NCBI GenBank assembly: GCA_003993805.1
Contig: RSEF01000001.1
Coordinates: 178,689,564 to 178,753,563, forward strand
Direction of reading: 5' to 3'
From: Himantopus leucocephalus
Lineage: Eukaryota > Chordata > Aves > Charadriiformes > Recurvirostridae
Length of the DNA stretch: 64,000 nt
Below are positions 12,363-23,759 of this stretch, one piece after another. The first letter of the stretch is position 1; each line of letters begins with the position of its first letter. The notes beneath the pieces are model-generated. The model did not search any database. It saw only the letters and a program-made list of their open reading frames with translations, and was not told the DNA's origin. A program made the position numbers and the translations under genes.

Positions 12363-14925
12363 ATACTCTGGCAACAATATTGTTGGGGGAAGAAAGTATG
12401 AACGTTTCAGATAACAGCCCAGGACCTAGCAATTCATCAGCTCAGCTTTCTGCTTCTTGACAAGCATCCAGTGTGACATCAGATCATCATTTAGGCACAT
12501 ATTCTTGCTGATGTGACTTGAACTAAAAAGCCATATCCAAAGAAAAAGTTAGGTACTAGATCTCACAGCCGAACGCATGGTGCCAAGTTCTTGTCCTGCG
12601 TAGAAAAAGGTTAGGCTCTCGGGCTGCGTTTCACAAAAAAACTATGTTCTAAATTTACCAGTTGAAAACACCAAAGTAGACATGCACCGGAAATCTCTTT
12701 CTTCCAGATATAGACTCATGCCTGAATTAGTATAGAGATCACCATGAAGCTGGGCTTCACAACCTTGAAACGCTTCCTTGGGCTTAGATTCTGTAGTCCT
12801 CCTTTTAGGCACGAGGGACTAGGTGACTTTTTTTTTGCTGAAAGAATGGCAGACTTTTATATGAAACTTTAATGCCTGAGGTATTTGCCAGGAAGAAGGA
12901 AATGGAGGTACATTTTCCCTTTCCTGACTTGGAGAGGAAACAATTCGTACCTCCTTCTCTTGCTTCCAAATGTTTTGGCATACCAGGCTACAGAATAATT
13001 TGGATGGAGGGTCCCCTTCTTCCTGTACACTTGGAGGGAACGAGAAACCAAGAATATTAGATTCTTGGGTCTGTGAGGAGAGTAAGCACATCGGATGTTA
13101 CTAGAAGTAGGGTTAGTTTCAGCTAACTTAAAACTTCTATGGTATAGACAACTACAGCAGAGCTTGTCACCTTTAAAGATGGTGAGAGATATACACAGGT
13201 GTGATTCACCTGGCCTGTTTTAGGCAGCACTGTAGATATCTGCATTTGCTCACCTACATCCCACCCATGTTGCCCTTCTCCTCTGTAGCCAAAGATGCAG
13301 GCTAGACACCAAAATAAGGTCTTTAATGACATGATCCCTGGGTGCTTTTGAAAATATCACTTTGACATATTGTGTAGGCTGCTGATGCTCTTCTCAGGAG
13401 TTTAAATTATACAGGAAATACTTTATTGTTAATATTTTCACTAGTTTTCTACATCCAGTGCATTCTGATAGTGAAGCAGTCACTAAGAAGGACGGTGAGA
13501 CATAACAAAATTATGGGTGTAGGCAACCTAATGACAGCATAATAAACATCTTGTAGGACAAAATGTTTACAAAAACTTTTGTTCATAGTTCACCTCTGAT
13601 AAACAGATTTTTACTAAAGCTGACACAGTTGTATCAATCATTTATGAGTTGATGGTGAAAGACATAGGTCCAGCAGAATAACTGCAAGTAGCATAAATCA
13701 GACAGTTTTATATATTTGAGGCAGAGCAGAATAATTCAGATATTATTTTAAAACATGAAATTTATATATTTAAGTATATGGTATTGCATATTGGCAAGTT
13801 CATTTGAATTTCTTACCTTTCTCTGGGTAAATAAACTTTGAGAAATACTCATAAAAAAATGTTTTGAAAAGCTTTTTGTCTTGGCCGGTGTAGACAGCTG
13901 TAGGGGATAATGCAAGTAGCATGATTAAAAATAATGCATAAATCCTACATGTTATGTATAGCATAATTATAAAACAGTATTAAACTACCTACATGGAATA
14001 CTTTATATATATTTTTACCCATGGAAAATATGTTTATTAAAAACTAAAATTTCCAGAGAATTTTATTGGCTGACTGATTAGCTTATTATTGTCAAACTTT
14101 ACAAAAACAGAATTACTTTGCTTGAGGGTAAACCCATAAGAACGAATGCCCCACAGAAGTGATACAATTCAAAACCCTTTCTTTCTCCAAGAATCAGGAA
14201 AGCTTGTTGTATTAAACACCCCAAAAGGAAAACAGAGTAAGAACAAACCTGCCTGAGCAGGTTGTGTTGCTGTGACAGGATCTCCAGAAAACTTTCAAGG
14301 TACTTGGCTTTCCTTGTTGATTTTGTGTTTCAGGCATTTAGATAATTGGGCAGAAGTACAAAATTCTAAGGTAGATATTTACTTTAGATCATTTATTGTG
14401 TTTGTTTTTTTCTCTTTGACATTATATCAACATTTGTTCTCTACTAATTCCATGTTACTTTTGACACCTCTTTACCTAGTATAGATGATTACATGTAAAG
14501 GCAAAAGAATAGCTTCCTTTTGAAAAGTACTTGTGGAAACACATGTTAGATAGCTATTGTCTTGTCTATAATAATAACTTTCCAGAGAAATGTTGACTTG
14601 CTGATGATGGTTTACTCAGTATTATTTATCTGTGATAATAACTGAGGTAGTTCTGACTTGAATGTGTATAAACAGGACATTTAAAATTGAACACATCTGC
14701 TTACAGTTCTTTCTTCATCCTGTTGAAGCGACATTTGCACATGTGCTGTCATTTTCTTTTGAGGTGATGTTAGATGTTGGTGTGCTTGCCCAGCCATGTC
14801 TTAATTACTTTAAACAACAAGTTGTGTTTTGAGTCTTAGTAAAGTCTTGACCTTGGAGTGCAGCTGGGTGTTCTACTAAGTGGAAATGTGGGAAATTGTG
14901 GAACAATATTGCAGAGCTGAAGAAG
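12363..14925. other. non-coding unique sequence
   Basis: No gene recognised. Overlapping short frames at 12819-13091 (both strands) have no recognisable motif. The 12-mer TGCAAGTAGCAT occurs twice (about 13682 and 13910) without wider similarity. The 13.7-14.1 kb part is very A/T-rich. Confidence 0.5.
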
Positions 14926-15240
14926 CGTGGGTGTTCAGGACGAAAGCAGGTGTTTCCTTTCGGTGGTCCGGTTTTCCACATGAGAAACTGAAGTCCGCCG
15001 AAAAAAAAAATGCCTTACATCTCTCTCACTTCATGGCGCCGCACAAAATCTAATGCTCAAAAAACAAAACATGAAAATTAAAAAAAAAAAAGATAAGGAG
15101 GTATTATCACCTGCCAGCAGAGGCCAGAGAATTAGAAAACAAATTGTGTCTCTCATTAGACTGCCTTCTCATGTCCAGGCTTTGAAAGAGGTAGATTATT
15201 GCACCTTTTCTACAATAGTTCAAGAAAGGAAAAAAATCAG
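14926..15240 (+). other. candidate transcript start: CpG cluster plus splice-donor-like site
   Basis: Eight CpG dinucleotides fall within 14926-15041, roughly the number expected by chance at this base composition; the rest of the window is strongly CpG-depleted. An A-rich patch and a 63-codon frame (from ATG at 15053) follow, and that frame runs into CAG|GTAAGC at 15240/15241, a strong match to the vertebrate 5' splice-site consensus. The piece 15100-15215 is less repetitive and more balanced in composition than its surroundings. The encoded peptide, lysine-rich then 'SRGQRIRKQIVSLI', matches no family I recognise. This could be the first exon of a non-coding transcript, a conserved regulatory element, or chance; no downstream acceptor was assigned. 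Confidence 0.2.
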
Positions 15241-16097
15241 GTAAGCATTGAGCTTCAGGTATAAAATTAGAATAGAAAAGTCAACAGCTACTTCAAGCAG
15301 TATTTTTGGTACTGTTAAGGGGTGAATAGTCTGAAAGAATGGGTTATGTGACAGAATGACAAACTACTTCATTTTTTAGCACTCAAACTCATCCTTCATT
15401 TTGCTGCATTTGCTTTCTTCCATGCCGATCCTCCTGCATTTCATTGCTATAATTAGTTTAGTGCTCACGAAAATTGCCAAGATGAGAGTCTAGTAGATAG
15501 ACATCTTCCAGACAGCAAGCAGTAGAGGAAGAGGGAGCGTAATTTAATACCATCCTCTACTAATGTGGAATTGTGAAAAATAGAAATAAACACAAGATCT
15601 TTGTAAAATATTCTGTGTAGTCCTAGACACCGTGAATGAATGTCATATACTAACAATAGTAATATCAGGCTTTACAGACAATAATCATTACTTAATAGAA
15701 TTATTTTAAGAAATATTACCCAGTAAGAATATTTTTCAGTAATAATACTGAAAAGCCAATGCCAGGTTGGTTACCTGCAGAGGATGGTGATTATAATTCA
15801 AGGGTGTAGGAGCACCTTGAATATATATTTCAGAAGGAGTTGAACTTCCGATGTAAACTATTAGCACACATGAATAATTTAATCAAACAAGTACATGATT
15901 TCTATCCCACAACCATACACAAGTCCATAGTAATGTCAAGTATCATTGACTAGATACACAATCAAAACCAAGAAACAACAGGAATAAAGAAAGCCTCCTC
16001 CATGCCAGGAGCACGTGCATCAGGTCTGATCCTCTGCATATTCATAGATTGGTAATACATACCTCAATTTTTTTTTCTCAATTATCTTTTCATGATT
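15241..16097. other. non-coding unique sequence
   Basis: No gene or repeat recognised between the splice-donor-like site at 15240/15241 and the CR1 starting at about 16098. Confidence 0.5.
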
Positions 16098-16903
16098 CAA
16101 GAAGGGAAAGTGCAAAGTCCTGCACCTAGGGACGAATAATAATGGGAATAGCTCATGCATCAATACAGGCAGGGGGCTGACTGGCTAGAAATCAGCTGTG
16201 CAGAGAAGGACCAGAGGTCCCAGTGGACACCAAGTTGAACGCAAGCCAGTGATGTGCCCTTGCAGCAAAGAAGGCAGACAGCATCTTGGGTTGCATTAGT
16301 AGGAGTGTCACCAGCTGCTTGAGGGAACTGATCCTTCCATTCAGTTCAAGCACTTACCACAACATATCTGGAGTGTTGTATCCTGTTTGGGATTCCCCAA
16401 TATAAAAAGAATTAAACTGATATACTGGTAAGTCCAGCAGAAGGCCACCAAGAGTGTCAGGGGACTGGACCATATGACATACGAAGAGATCTTGAGGGAA
16501 CAGGATTGTCAAGTCTTAAGAACAGAAGACCAAGGACGGACCTTATTGCTATCTTCAAATACTTGATAGGAGGTCATACAGAACACAGAGCCTGACCCTT
16601 CTGAGATGTGCATAGTGATAAGATAAGACACAATGGACACAAGTTGGAGCAAAGAAAATTCTCAAAAAATCATGGAAAAACTTTTTACCGTGAGTGTGGT
16701 CACTCCAGCAGGTTCCCCAGAGAGACTATTGACTCTCCATCCCTGCATATTTTCATATGCAGGGCTATCATTATATCATTCATATGCAGGGCTTTCATTT
16801 GCTGTGGCTATCAGCAATCTGGTCTAGCTGGCCTGCTTTGAGAGGGTGGTTGGACTAGATTGCATTCCAGAGGTCCTTTCAAACCTGAAATATTCTGTGA
16901 TTT
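16098..16903 (+). mobile_element. CR1 retrotransposon, 5'-truncated, 3' end present
   Basis: About 800 bp of the ORF2 3' part plus 3' UTR, plus strand. Landmarks in order are AAAGTGCAAAGTCCTGCACC (16109), GGACCAGAGGTCCC-type text (16209), AGGCAGACAGCATCTTGGGT (16272), CAGCAGAAGGCCACCAAG (16436), AGACCAAGGACGGACCTTAT (16527), GGTTGGACTAGATTGCATTC (16849) and the end TATTCTGTGATTT. Stops and small indels break the frame, so it is a dead copy. The 3' UTR holds a partial tandem duplication, CATATGCAGGGCT at 16754 and again at 16781. The 5' truncation is normal for CR1. Confidence 0.9.
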
Positions 16904-19900
16904 CACTCAGTTTTCAAACTCTTTAAAAATTATTCTAGATTGTTTCTGCAGTCTTTCACAGGTTTTAAGATGATATTTGAAAACCATTTTCAGACTCACG
17001 CTTTATTTTGTTTTGTTCTCTTAGGACACATAAAACCTTTCTCAAAGTGTGTTTACCTCTTCTAAGAGAGGTTAAAGGAAAGGATTTCAGAGGAAACAGC
17101 TGTTCAAGCATAGATAGTAGAGTAAATTTGCCCATCTTTTCATACAAAGTGCTTTCATCTTCTATGCTTAAAGGAAAATAATATTCTCTATCATTGACTC
17201 TAATCACCCATATTGAGACTACTGAAAGGAAACGATCCAGCTCAAAACGTAGAATGTTTCCTATGTTCTCTCCTACAATACATCACATTTTGTTGTCCTT
17301 TTAGTTCTTGTGAAAGATAGTAAATCTGTCCAACCGAAGAGAACTTTACAATCATTTACTAAACCTTAGATTTTAATAGGTGAGTAAGAAAGATTTTCAG
17401 TTTGTAGAAGAACATATTTAGGCAGAAGTAGGAGATTTTCTTTAGATCACACTGCAAAGGTCTAGTCATGGAATAAGCAAGGGGACTACGCATGTGACCA
17501 ATGATTACTGTCAAGCATATTAGTTTACAGTTAAACTTTCAATGTAGGATCACAAATGTACGAATACAGTCTGACTTCAGGCATATAGCTAAGGCACTAT
17601 AATGAGAAGCAGTTTTGCTTAAGGCTACCTCTAGAAGAAAAAAAGATATTCCAGAAATCAATTAAGGTCTTCAATGGATCAAGAGAGATTCACCTCACTT
17701 AATTTTGACCATCTGAAACTGACTGGCCTTAACAAAGATATTTGACTAGTCTCCATCTAATATAAAGAGACAGTTCCCTCTAGAAGATGATTTATCTCAC
17801 CTGTTTTAGGATGGGAGCATTGTCCTGTGGGGCAGCCTAAGTCTTTTCACTGACTATATCTCGGGCACATGCCTGAGCCTGAAGGTTAATTTGGGCTTTT
17901 GTTAATGAAGATACAGGAAAAAAAATATTTATATTCCATCATTATAATCACTTTGCAAAATTTTGAGGTACAGACCACTAAGTAAGTGGTTTTGGGCCAG
18001 AGGTTGTTATTGTTTGTATATAAGGAGAGATAGACCAAAAAAAGCCTGAGGCTGTAGTAAAAAAAGAGTCTATGTGTACTCTTGTTGCTAATTTAATTCT
18101 CTCTCTTGTGCAAATTTTTAATGTCTGGGAACTATTTTCTTGTCAGTAATTAGTTTTGGACCCCAACCCCTTTATCTCTTGCAACATTTGGAAGAAGGTG
18201 TGCCTTTAAATTACCCAAAGGATAATTTCATTATGTTTTCAATATGACCTCATTGACAGACTTTTCACAAGGAATATATATTATATTGAGAAAAGTAGGA
18301 ATACAATTTAAATTGAAATCTTCATCAATATATTGAATACTTGAGAGAGTTCTTTAAATATGCAGAATTTCAACAGTGATCGTTTTTTTCTAATGACTTC
18401 TTTTAAAATAAAAAATATTAAAATGTGCAATTGTCAATGTGCAAAATTCATTTCATTCTGTTATTGGCCAAAAACATATGAAATACATTTCCTTTACAGT
18501 TCTTCTACCTATATAGTCTGGTCTGGGATTTATCTTATCTATCACTTACATATAAGATTAAAATCTGTCCCATGTTTTCTGCTGAGCCAAACAACATCTT
18601 TCATACTGAGCTTATTATCCCTTTTGAAACTCTTTATAAAACAGTAGGGTTGAAGCATATATTTAGCTGAACAATACCTTGCAATGATCTTCTAATACAC
18701 AGAGCAATTGTGACTGAGAAATTCATCTGTGGTGAAGGATTAAATATGTCCCCATTTCTAAATGAATATGTTCAAATACTATGTTAAGCTGGGACCGTAC
18801 TCTTCCATTAAAAGAAATATTTAAAATATGATATAGGGTAATTTTTTTCACGTGTTCTTCATGCTGGTCCTTGAAAACACCAGACAATTGTTTTTAGAAC
18901 CTCCTTCACTGCTTCATGCTTCCTTCTTATGCAGGGAAATTATTGACCTCACATTGTTTCAGGAATTAGAGACTCACTGTGTAGGCTGCAACCTGGTCAC
19001 AAAGAAATACGCACAATCTGAGCAAAATTATTAGAGGACTGCTTGGGGGAAAATTCCCCAGCCAATGATAAATAGCCTCAACAAAGAGGTTTATTTTCGT
19101 CTTCTGTCTCCATTTGCACAGGGCTTGACCATGAATAACAGCTTTATGAATCTCATAACTATTTTTCAGTGGAAGAGAGAAAGCTTCTTTACTGTGTGCA
19201 ACATTGAATCCTAATGGCACAGAGAGCTGATTAACATACCTGAAAACATTAAAATACATTGTAAAATAGATTTCTATGGCTGAAGCATTTCACTGGAATG
19301 AGGCACAAGCATTTTAATACTGACAGCTTTGTTCAAAACTGAACACTGGGCAAAAGCAAGACAGGCTTTGTGTGCGACAGAGTTCTGTGGCAGACAATTG
19401 ACATAAAGGGGTCGATAGCAAGGAGATAGATAATTTGACTGAATCACACAGGAATGGAAAATCTGGCTAAGGATTCTGGGTGAAAACCCTACCTCAGGAA
19501 AGTTGTCCTGGAACCTTTACAGATCGATACTGAAAAACAAACTCTAGGTCTCATTTGAAATGCCATAATGGCAACGCAAAAAAGAGATGTATAAATTAGG
19601 CGTTACAACAAACAAAACTATCCAAGCTGCAGGATCTGTTTTTAAGACCTCATTCAAAGCGGCTGCACATAAAAAACTCCAGAGAGCTCAGATTTTCTGT
19701 GTTAAAAGATAAAGGGCAACACTTCTTCACATTCAAGGATTCTATTTCAAAATAATGCTTAAACCAGGAAGCTAGTTTTTCTGGAAATTTCAGCCTTGAT
19801 GCTCCAGTTGCCTTTTCTGTAACTTCTTTTACATACCAGATGCAAAAGATGGGCAGAAATCCTATTTTTTTTCTAGATTGTAGTGCCTATTTTTACAATG

Positions 19901-21710
19901 AAAATGCCCATGTTTTTTCCCCCTTTGTGGTACATACAAATTGCTTCAGCATATGTAAAAGGATACTAGTGTTTAGACAAAAAATGAAAATCTACTTCTA
20001 CCCGTTCTTTTTTTCTTTAGTGGTATTTATTTGGCATTGCACCCTCTAGTATCAACTGGTCTCATCAGGCCAAAAGGAAGGAAGGAAAGACTTAGTTTAC
20101 AAAGCTCTGCTGTTGCTGGCACCAATATTTTAACAGTCAAGAGTGAGTAAAAAGGGAAAATGTGAACTAATGTGCATTAAAATGTCCACACACGAAACAA
20201 AATGTTAAAGCTCAAGACTGTAACTTTATTCTCATGATCTCATTATGTTCTGCAATTCACACAAATATCTTGACCTATAAAATATTTTTTTTTTAAATCA
20301 GTGGTGGAATTCATAAAATTGCAGTGTGAATAACTATGAATCTTTGAACACACAAATTATCCATATGGTTACTTCATAAACTTATTTAAAAATCTGTTTA
20401 GTTTTGATCCCCAGTTTGTTGCTGTGTGACGTGCAAAAAAAACCAGTTTTTATTGGAAGCTTTGACTTAGCCAACTAAAGACAAAATTCTGAGCCTTTGG
20501 TTTTGGGTAGTAACAGAGACTTTGAATAGCCATTCTGGTTTCCTTAATTTAGTACTATTGTTGTGCAGATAACTTCATCTAAGAATATGAACGTTGAAAT
20601 ATATCAATGTAAAGTCATGTAATTAACTAGGCAAATCTTAAGAACTGATAAAACAGAAGGTGAAAAAAATGAGCATTGAACTGAAAATGCAGATTACTGA
20701 AATGGAGTAATGGAGAATATTGGAGATGTCTCTGAAATTTATCACAGATAAGTGGGAGTATGGTGGACAGAAAAATGTTATGACTATCCTCTGGCTCAGG
20801 TAAGGGAGTTCGTGTATGAGAAACACTGTGAGAACTCTGTCTCATAGTATTATTGTATCCCAGGACTGAGGAAGAGGTTCAGTATCCTTTCCTCTGAGAC
20901 CAACGGATTTGAAGCACCTCTGTAGAATGAATGAGTGAATGGAAGCCTCACAGATCCAGTTACTCAGAGTTGGTCCAAAAAGTTCCTCAGATGTAAGACA
21001 CAAACATGAGGCATCAACAGGCAAAGCTTGAGAAGAGGTGAGCTGAGCCTCAGTCCTCTACAGCAAATTACTCAAATAACATAAGGGAAGTTTGGAGGAG
21101 GTTCTTTGGCATATTTTTATCAGCAGCTGGGTAATTTTCACCACTCAGTAACTCAGAAAAGAATTGAAAATAAACATTCAAAATGTTAGTAGGAAGTTAC
21201 TAGCTCTTGGTTAGACTGAATATCTCAAATGTATCTGGAACAGTGTCTTGAGAAGAATGGTGGAAGTTTAATGACTAGGATAGTGAAATGTGATAGGACA
21301 AGGTTCTGGAAAAGCTGTAGCAAAAGATAATTTCAGCATTTTCCATTGATGACTTAATATCAATTTTCCATCTCTGATGGATTCTATGGCTCCTTTATTT
21401 ATGGAAAATGCCAGACTCAAGGTTTTTTGCTAGGAATGACTACACAATTCACAATTATTGACTGCACATTATACTGTAGGCATTCTTTGCACAGAGATGC
21501 TTGATTGGTGCCATAAAGAAGTATGACAGTTTAATTGAATCTTTACATGTAAATGATCTTTCAGACCCTATTCCACTTACACACATTTGAAGGAAAGCAG
21601 AGTCTTTCAGTGGAGTGTTTAGCAACAGCCATGTTTCTTTGATTTCCTTAACTGCACACATAAACTTTTAAATATGCTCAAATGACATCTTATACCAGCT
21701 TAAATCTTAA
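16904..21710. other. non-coding unique sequence
   Basis: Nearly 5 kb of A/T-rich DNA. Short frames include 95 codons at 18360-18647 plus and 97 codons at 18966-19259 minus; neither shows a domain, signal peptide or codon pattern that would support a gene. No RNA or repeat family recognised. Confidence 0.5.
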
Positions 21711-21745
21711 AGAAAAAAAAGAAAAAAAAAAAGAAAGAAAAAAGG
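21711..21745. repeat. A/G low-complexity tract
   Basis: Runs of A broken by single G (AGAAAAAAAAGAAAAA and similar). It could be a decayed poly(A)-type tail, but no retrotransposon or retrocopy is recognisable directly upstream. Confidence 0.8.
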
Positions 21746-22880
21746 AATCTCTTGTTTTGTCACATATGAGTAAGAGCTCCAGGAATAGCTATAATATAAC
21801 TGGATTTTGTTTTTTCTCCAGAAGCGTTACAACTGGAGAGGCACACCAACAGCTGCAAAGTCTGTCCTGTTCTCAGAGGAGCTTTCAGCAGAATAAATTA
21901 TGAAGCTGCAGTAAGCTCTGTATGGGGTAATGGTTGATCTTTGACCGTGCTGACAGCCAGAGCTCTTATCATCTCGCTCAGCAACAAGTCAAATTGGGCT
22001 TTAATTGCTGTTCAGAGAACAGTGCACGATTAAACATACGCGACACAGAAACTGGTACAGGGCAGAAGGGAACAAGAGATGTCAAGGAGTCATGAGACAA
22101 ACCCTTTTTTTGATACTCTGTTCTAAAGACAATGTGAGCTTTATATGTAAAATAAAACACTCATAAAGGTTCCCTAACTACCAGGCACTGCCCCAAAAAC
22201 TTAATGCTTAATAATTGGTTTGTTATCAGCAGTAGCTTGGAATGTATTTGAGTCAAATCTGTACCGAAGAGGCCTGCATCAGACCACCTTGTCAGGATCC
22301 ATTTGCTGTCTACGTTTCTTTTCATTAATTCTCCTTCTTAGCAGTTGGCCACTGAAAGACTTGAAGATAAGTTCAAATTAGCTAAAGGCACAATGTACTG
22401 CACTCAAGTGAACCAAGTTCTTTTTGCGGATATTCTTATTTAGATGTAAAATGACCTTGCTTCCTTGTAATTTAATACTCACTTTAATAAGTGTTAATGT
22501 TTGGGCAAGCCTATTGTCTCTTATACAATATTACCCTAAAAAATGTACTCATTCTCCTCACCTCAGTTCTTTCATACTTGCCTAGAAATTGCAGCTAATG
22601 TTTAAGCTAATTTTTCTGATATTTTGGTAACAGCTGTCCAGTAAAATGTGTTTTCTTAACCAGTAATAAGAACAGGGGCAGAGTTTGTCTGCATTAATAA
22701 TACTTGCCAGATGCAAATTGTAGGCACAAGTACCTAAAACACATCTGCCTATTCAAAAACCAGAAACAAATCCAAGCACACTTGATATCTTAAACTTCTG
22801 TAAGGCAAGCTATAAAGGCTGGAAAACTGTAAAACCACAAAAGCCCAATCAATTGCAGCCACAGGCCAACGTAAGCATGG
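21746..22880. other. non-coding unique sequence
   Basis: No gene recognised. The last 130 bases, up to the 10-N gap, do not resemble CR1, although the far side of the gap does. Confidence 0.5.
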
Positions 22881-22890
22881 NNNNNNNNNN
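22881..22890. other. assembly gap, 10 N
   Basis: Ten Ns with unique DNA on the left and the start of a CR1 reverse transcriptase coding region on the right. The rest of the CR1 (reverse transcriptase and 3' UTR) is probably lost in this gap. Confidence 0.95.
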
Positions 22891-23210
22891 GAAAGTGGCT
22901 TGGTGAGCACCTCCACCAGCTCCCTCAGTACCCCTGGGTGGATCCCATCTGGCGCCATAGACTTGTGTATCTCTAAGTGCTGTAGCAGGTTACTTACCTG
23001 GGGTTACGGGGGCTTCATTCTTCTCCTCGTCCCTGTCTTCTACCAGGGGGCTGGGTACTCGGGGAACAACTGGTCCTAGTACTAAACACTGAGGCAAAGA
23101 AGGCATTAAGTACCTCAGTCTTTTACTCATCCTTTGTCACTATGTTTCCACCCCCATCTAATAAAGGATGGAGATTATCCTTAGTCCTCCTTTTATTGCT
23201 AATGTAGTTA

Positions 23211-23211
23211 N
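23211..23211. other. single unresolved base (N) inside CR1
   Basis: One N lies in the linker region of the minus-strand CR1 ORF2 copy, between GTAGTTA and AGTTCTGG. The family normally has several dozen extra bases near this point, so sequence may be missing at this join. Confidence 0.85.
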
Positions 23212-23277
23212 AGTTCTGGTTGGTCCTTGGTCCTTCTAATTTTCTCTCTAAATAGCCTCACAACATCTTTGTAGTCC

Positions 23278-23559
23278 TCATGAGTGGCCTACCCTTTCTT
23301 CCAAAGGCCATAAACTCTCCTTTTTTTTCCCGAGTTGCAACCATAGCTCTCTGTTCAGCCAGGCTGGTCTCTTTCCCCAGCAGCTCATTTTTCGGCACAT
23401 GCGGACAGCCTCCTCCTGTGCCTTTAAGACTTCCTTCTTGAAAATCGTCCAGCCTTCCTGGACTTGTTTGCCTTTCAGGACTGCCTCCCAAGGGACTCTG
23501 TCAACCAGAAGTCCCCGGTGGCAGTTCTGCTGACCCTTGCTTCTCCAAGAAATGAACAC
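23278..23559 (-). pseudogene. CR1 ORF2 remnant (linker between endonuclease and RT)
   Basis: A 93-codon open stretch on the minus strand. It contains 'VDRVPWEAVLKGK', 'EGWTIFKKEVLKAQEEA', 'KMSCWGKRPAWLNREL' and 'KKESLWPLEERVGHS', the order found in the CR1 polyprotein between the endonuclease and the reverse transcriptase. It is not a host gene: it lies within the CR1 copy and is open only by chance between frameshifts. The first methionine is not a real start. Confidence 0.85.
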
Positions 23560-23759
23560 TCTAACATTTCATGCCCAAGACGGCCTCCAGATGTCTCATC
23601 CCCAACAAGTTCTTCTGTGTTCACAAACAACGGGTCCAGCAGGGTGCCTAGTCGCCTCCCTCACCAGCTGTGTCAGGAAGTTATCCTCAACATATTCTAG
23701 GAACCTCCTGGACTGTTCCCTCTCAGCTGTATTGTATTTCCAGCAGACATCTGGTAAGT

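Larger units (their letters stand above)
22891..23759 (-). mobile_element. CR1 ORF2 internal segment: endonuclease end, linker, RT start
   Basis: Minus strand, about 870 bp. From its 5' side (23759 downward) the translation gives 'LPDVCWKYNTAE', the C-terminal part of the APE-type endonuclease. Next come 'GGRLGHEMLE', a linker with 'WTIFKKEVLKAQEEA' and 'RPAWLNREL', then sequence encoding 'DEEKTEVLNAFFASVFS', and finally 'GIHPGVLRELVEVLTKPL' at the entry to the reverse transcriptase, where the 10-N gap cuts it off. The family reads GHSDHEM where this copy reads GHEM (about 23570), so the catalytic Ser-Asp-His triplet is deleted. Frameshifts and one unresolved base (23211) also interrupt it. 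It is truncated at the 5' side inside the endonuclease. Most CR1 copies keep only the 3' end, so this internal piece implies a longer copy. Confidence 0.9.

Noticed and set aside
15111..15130. CTCF-like word (CCAGCAGAGGC) near the CpG cluster
   Set aside because: One core G is missing compared with the CTCF consensus, and single degenerate matches are common by chance.
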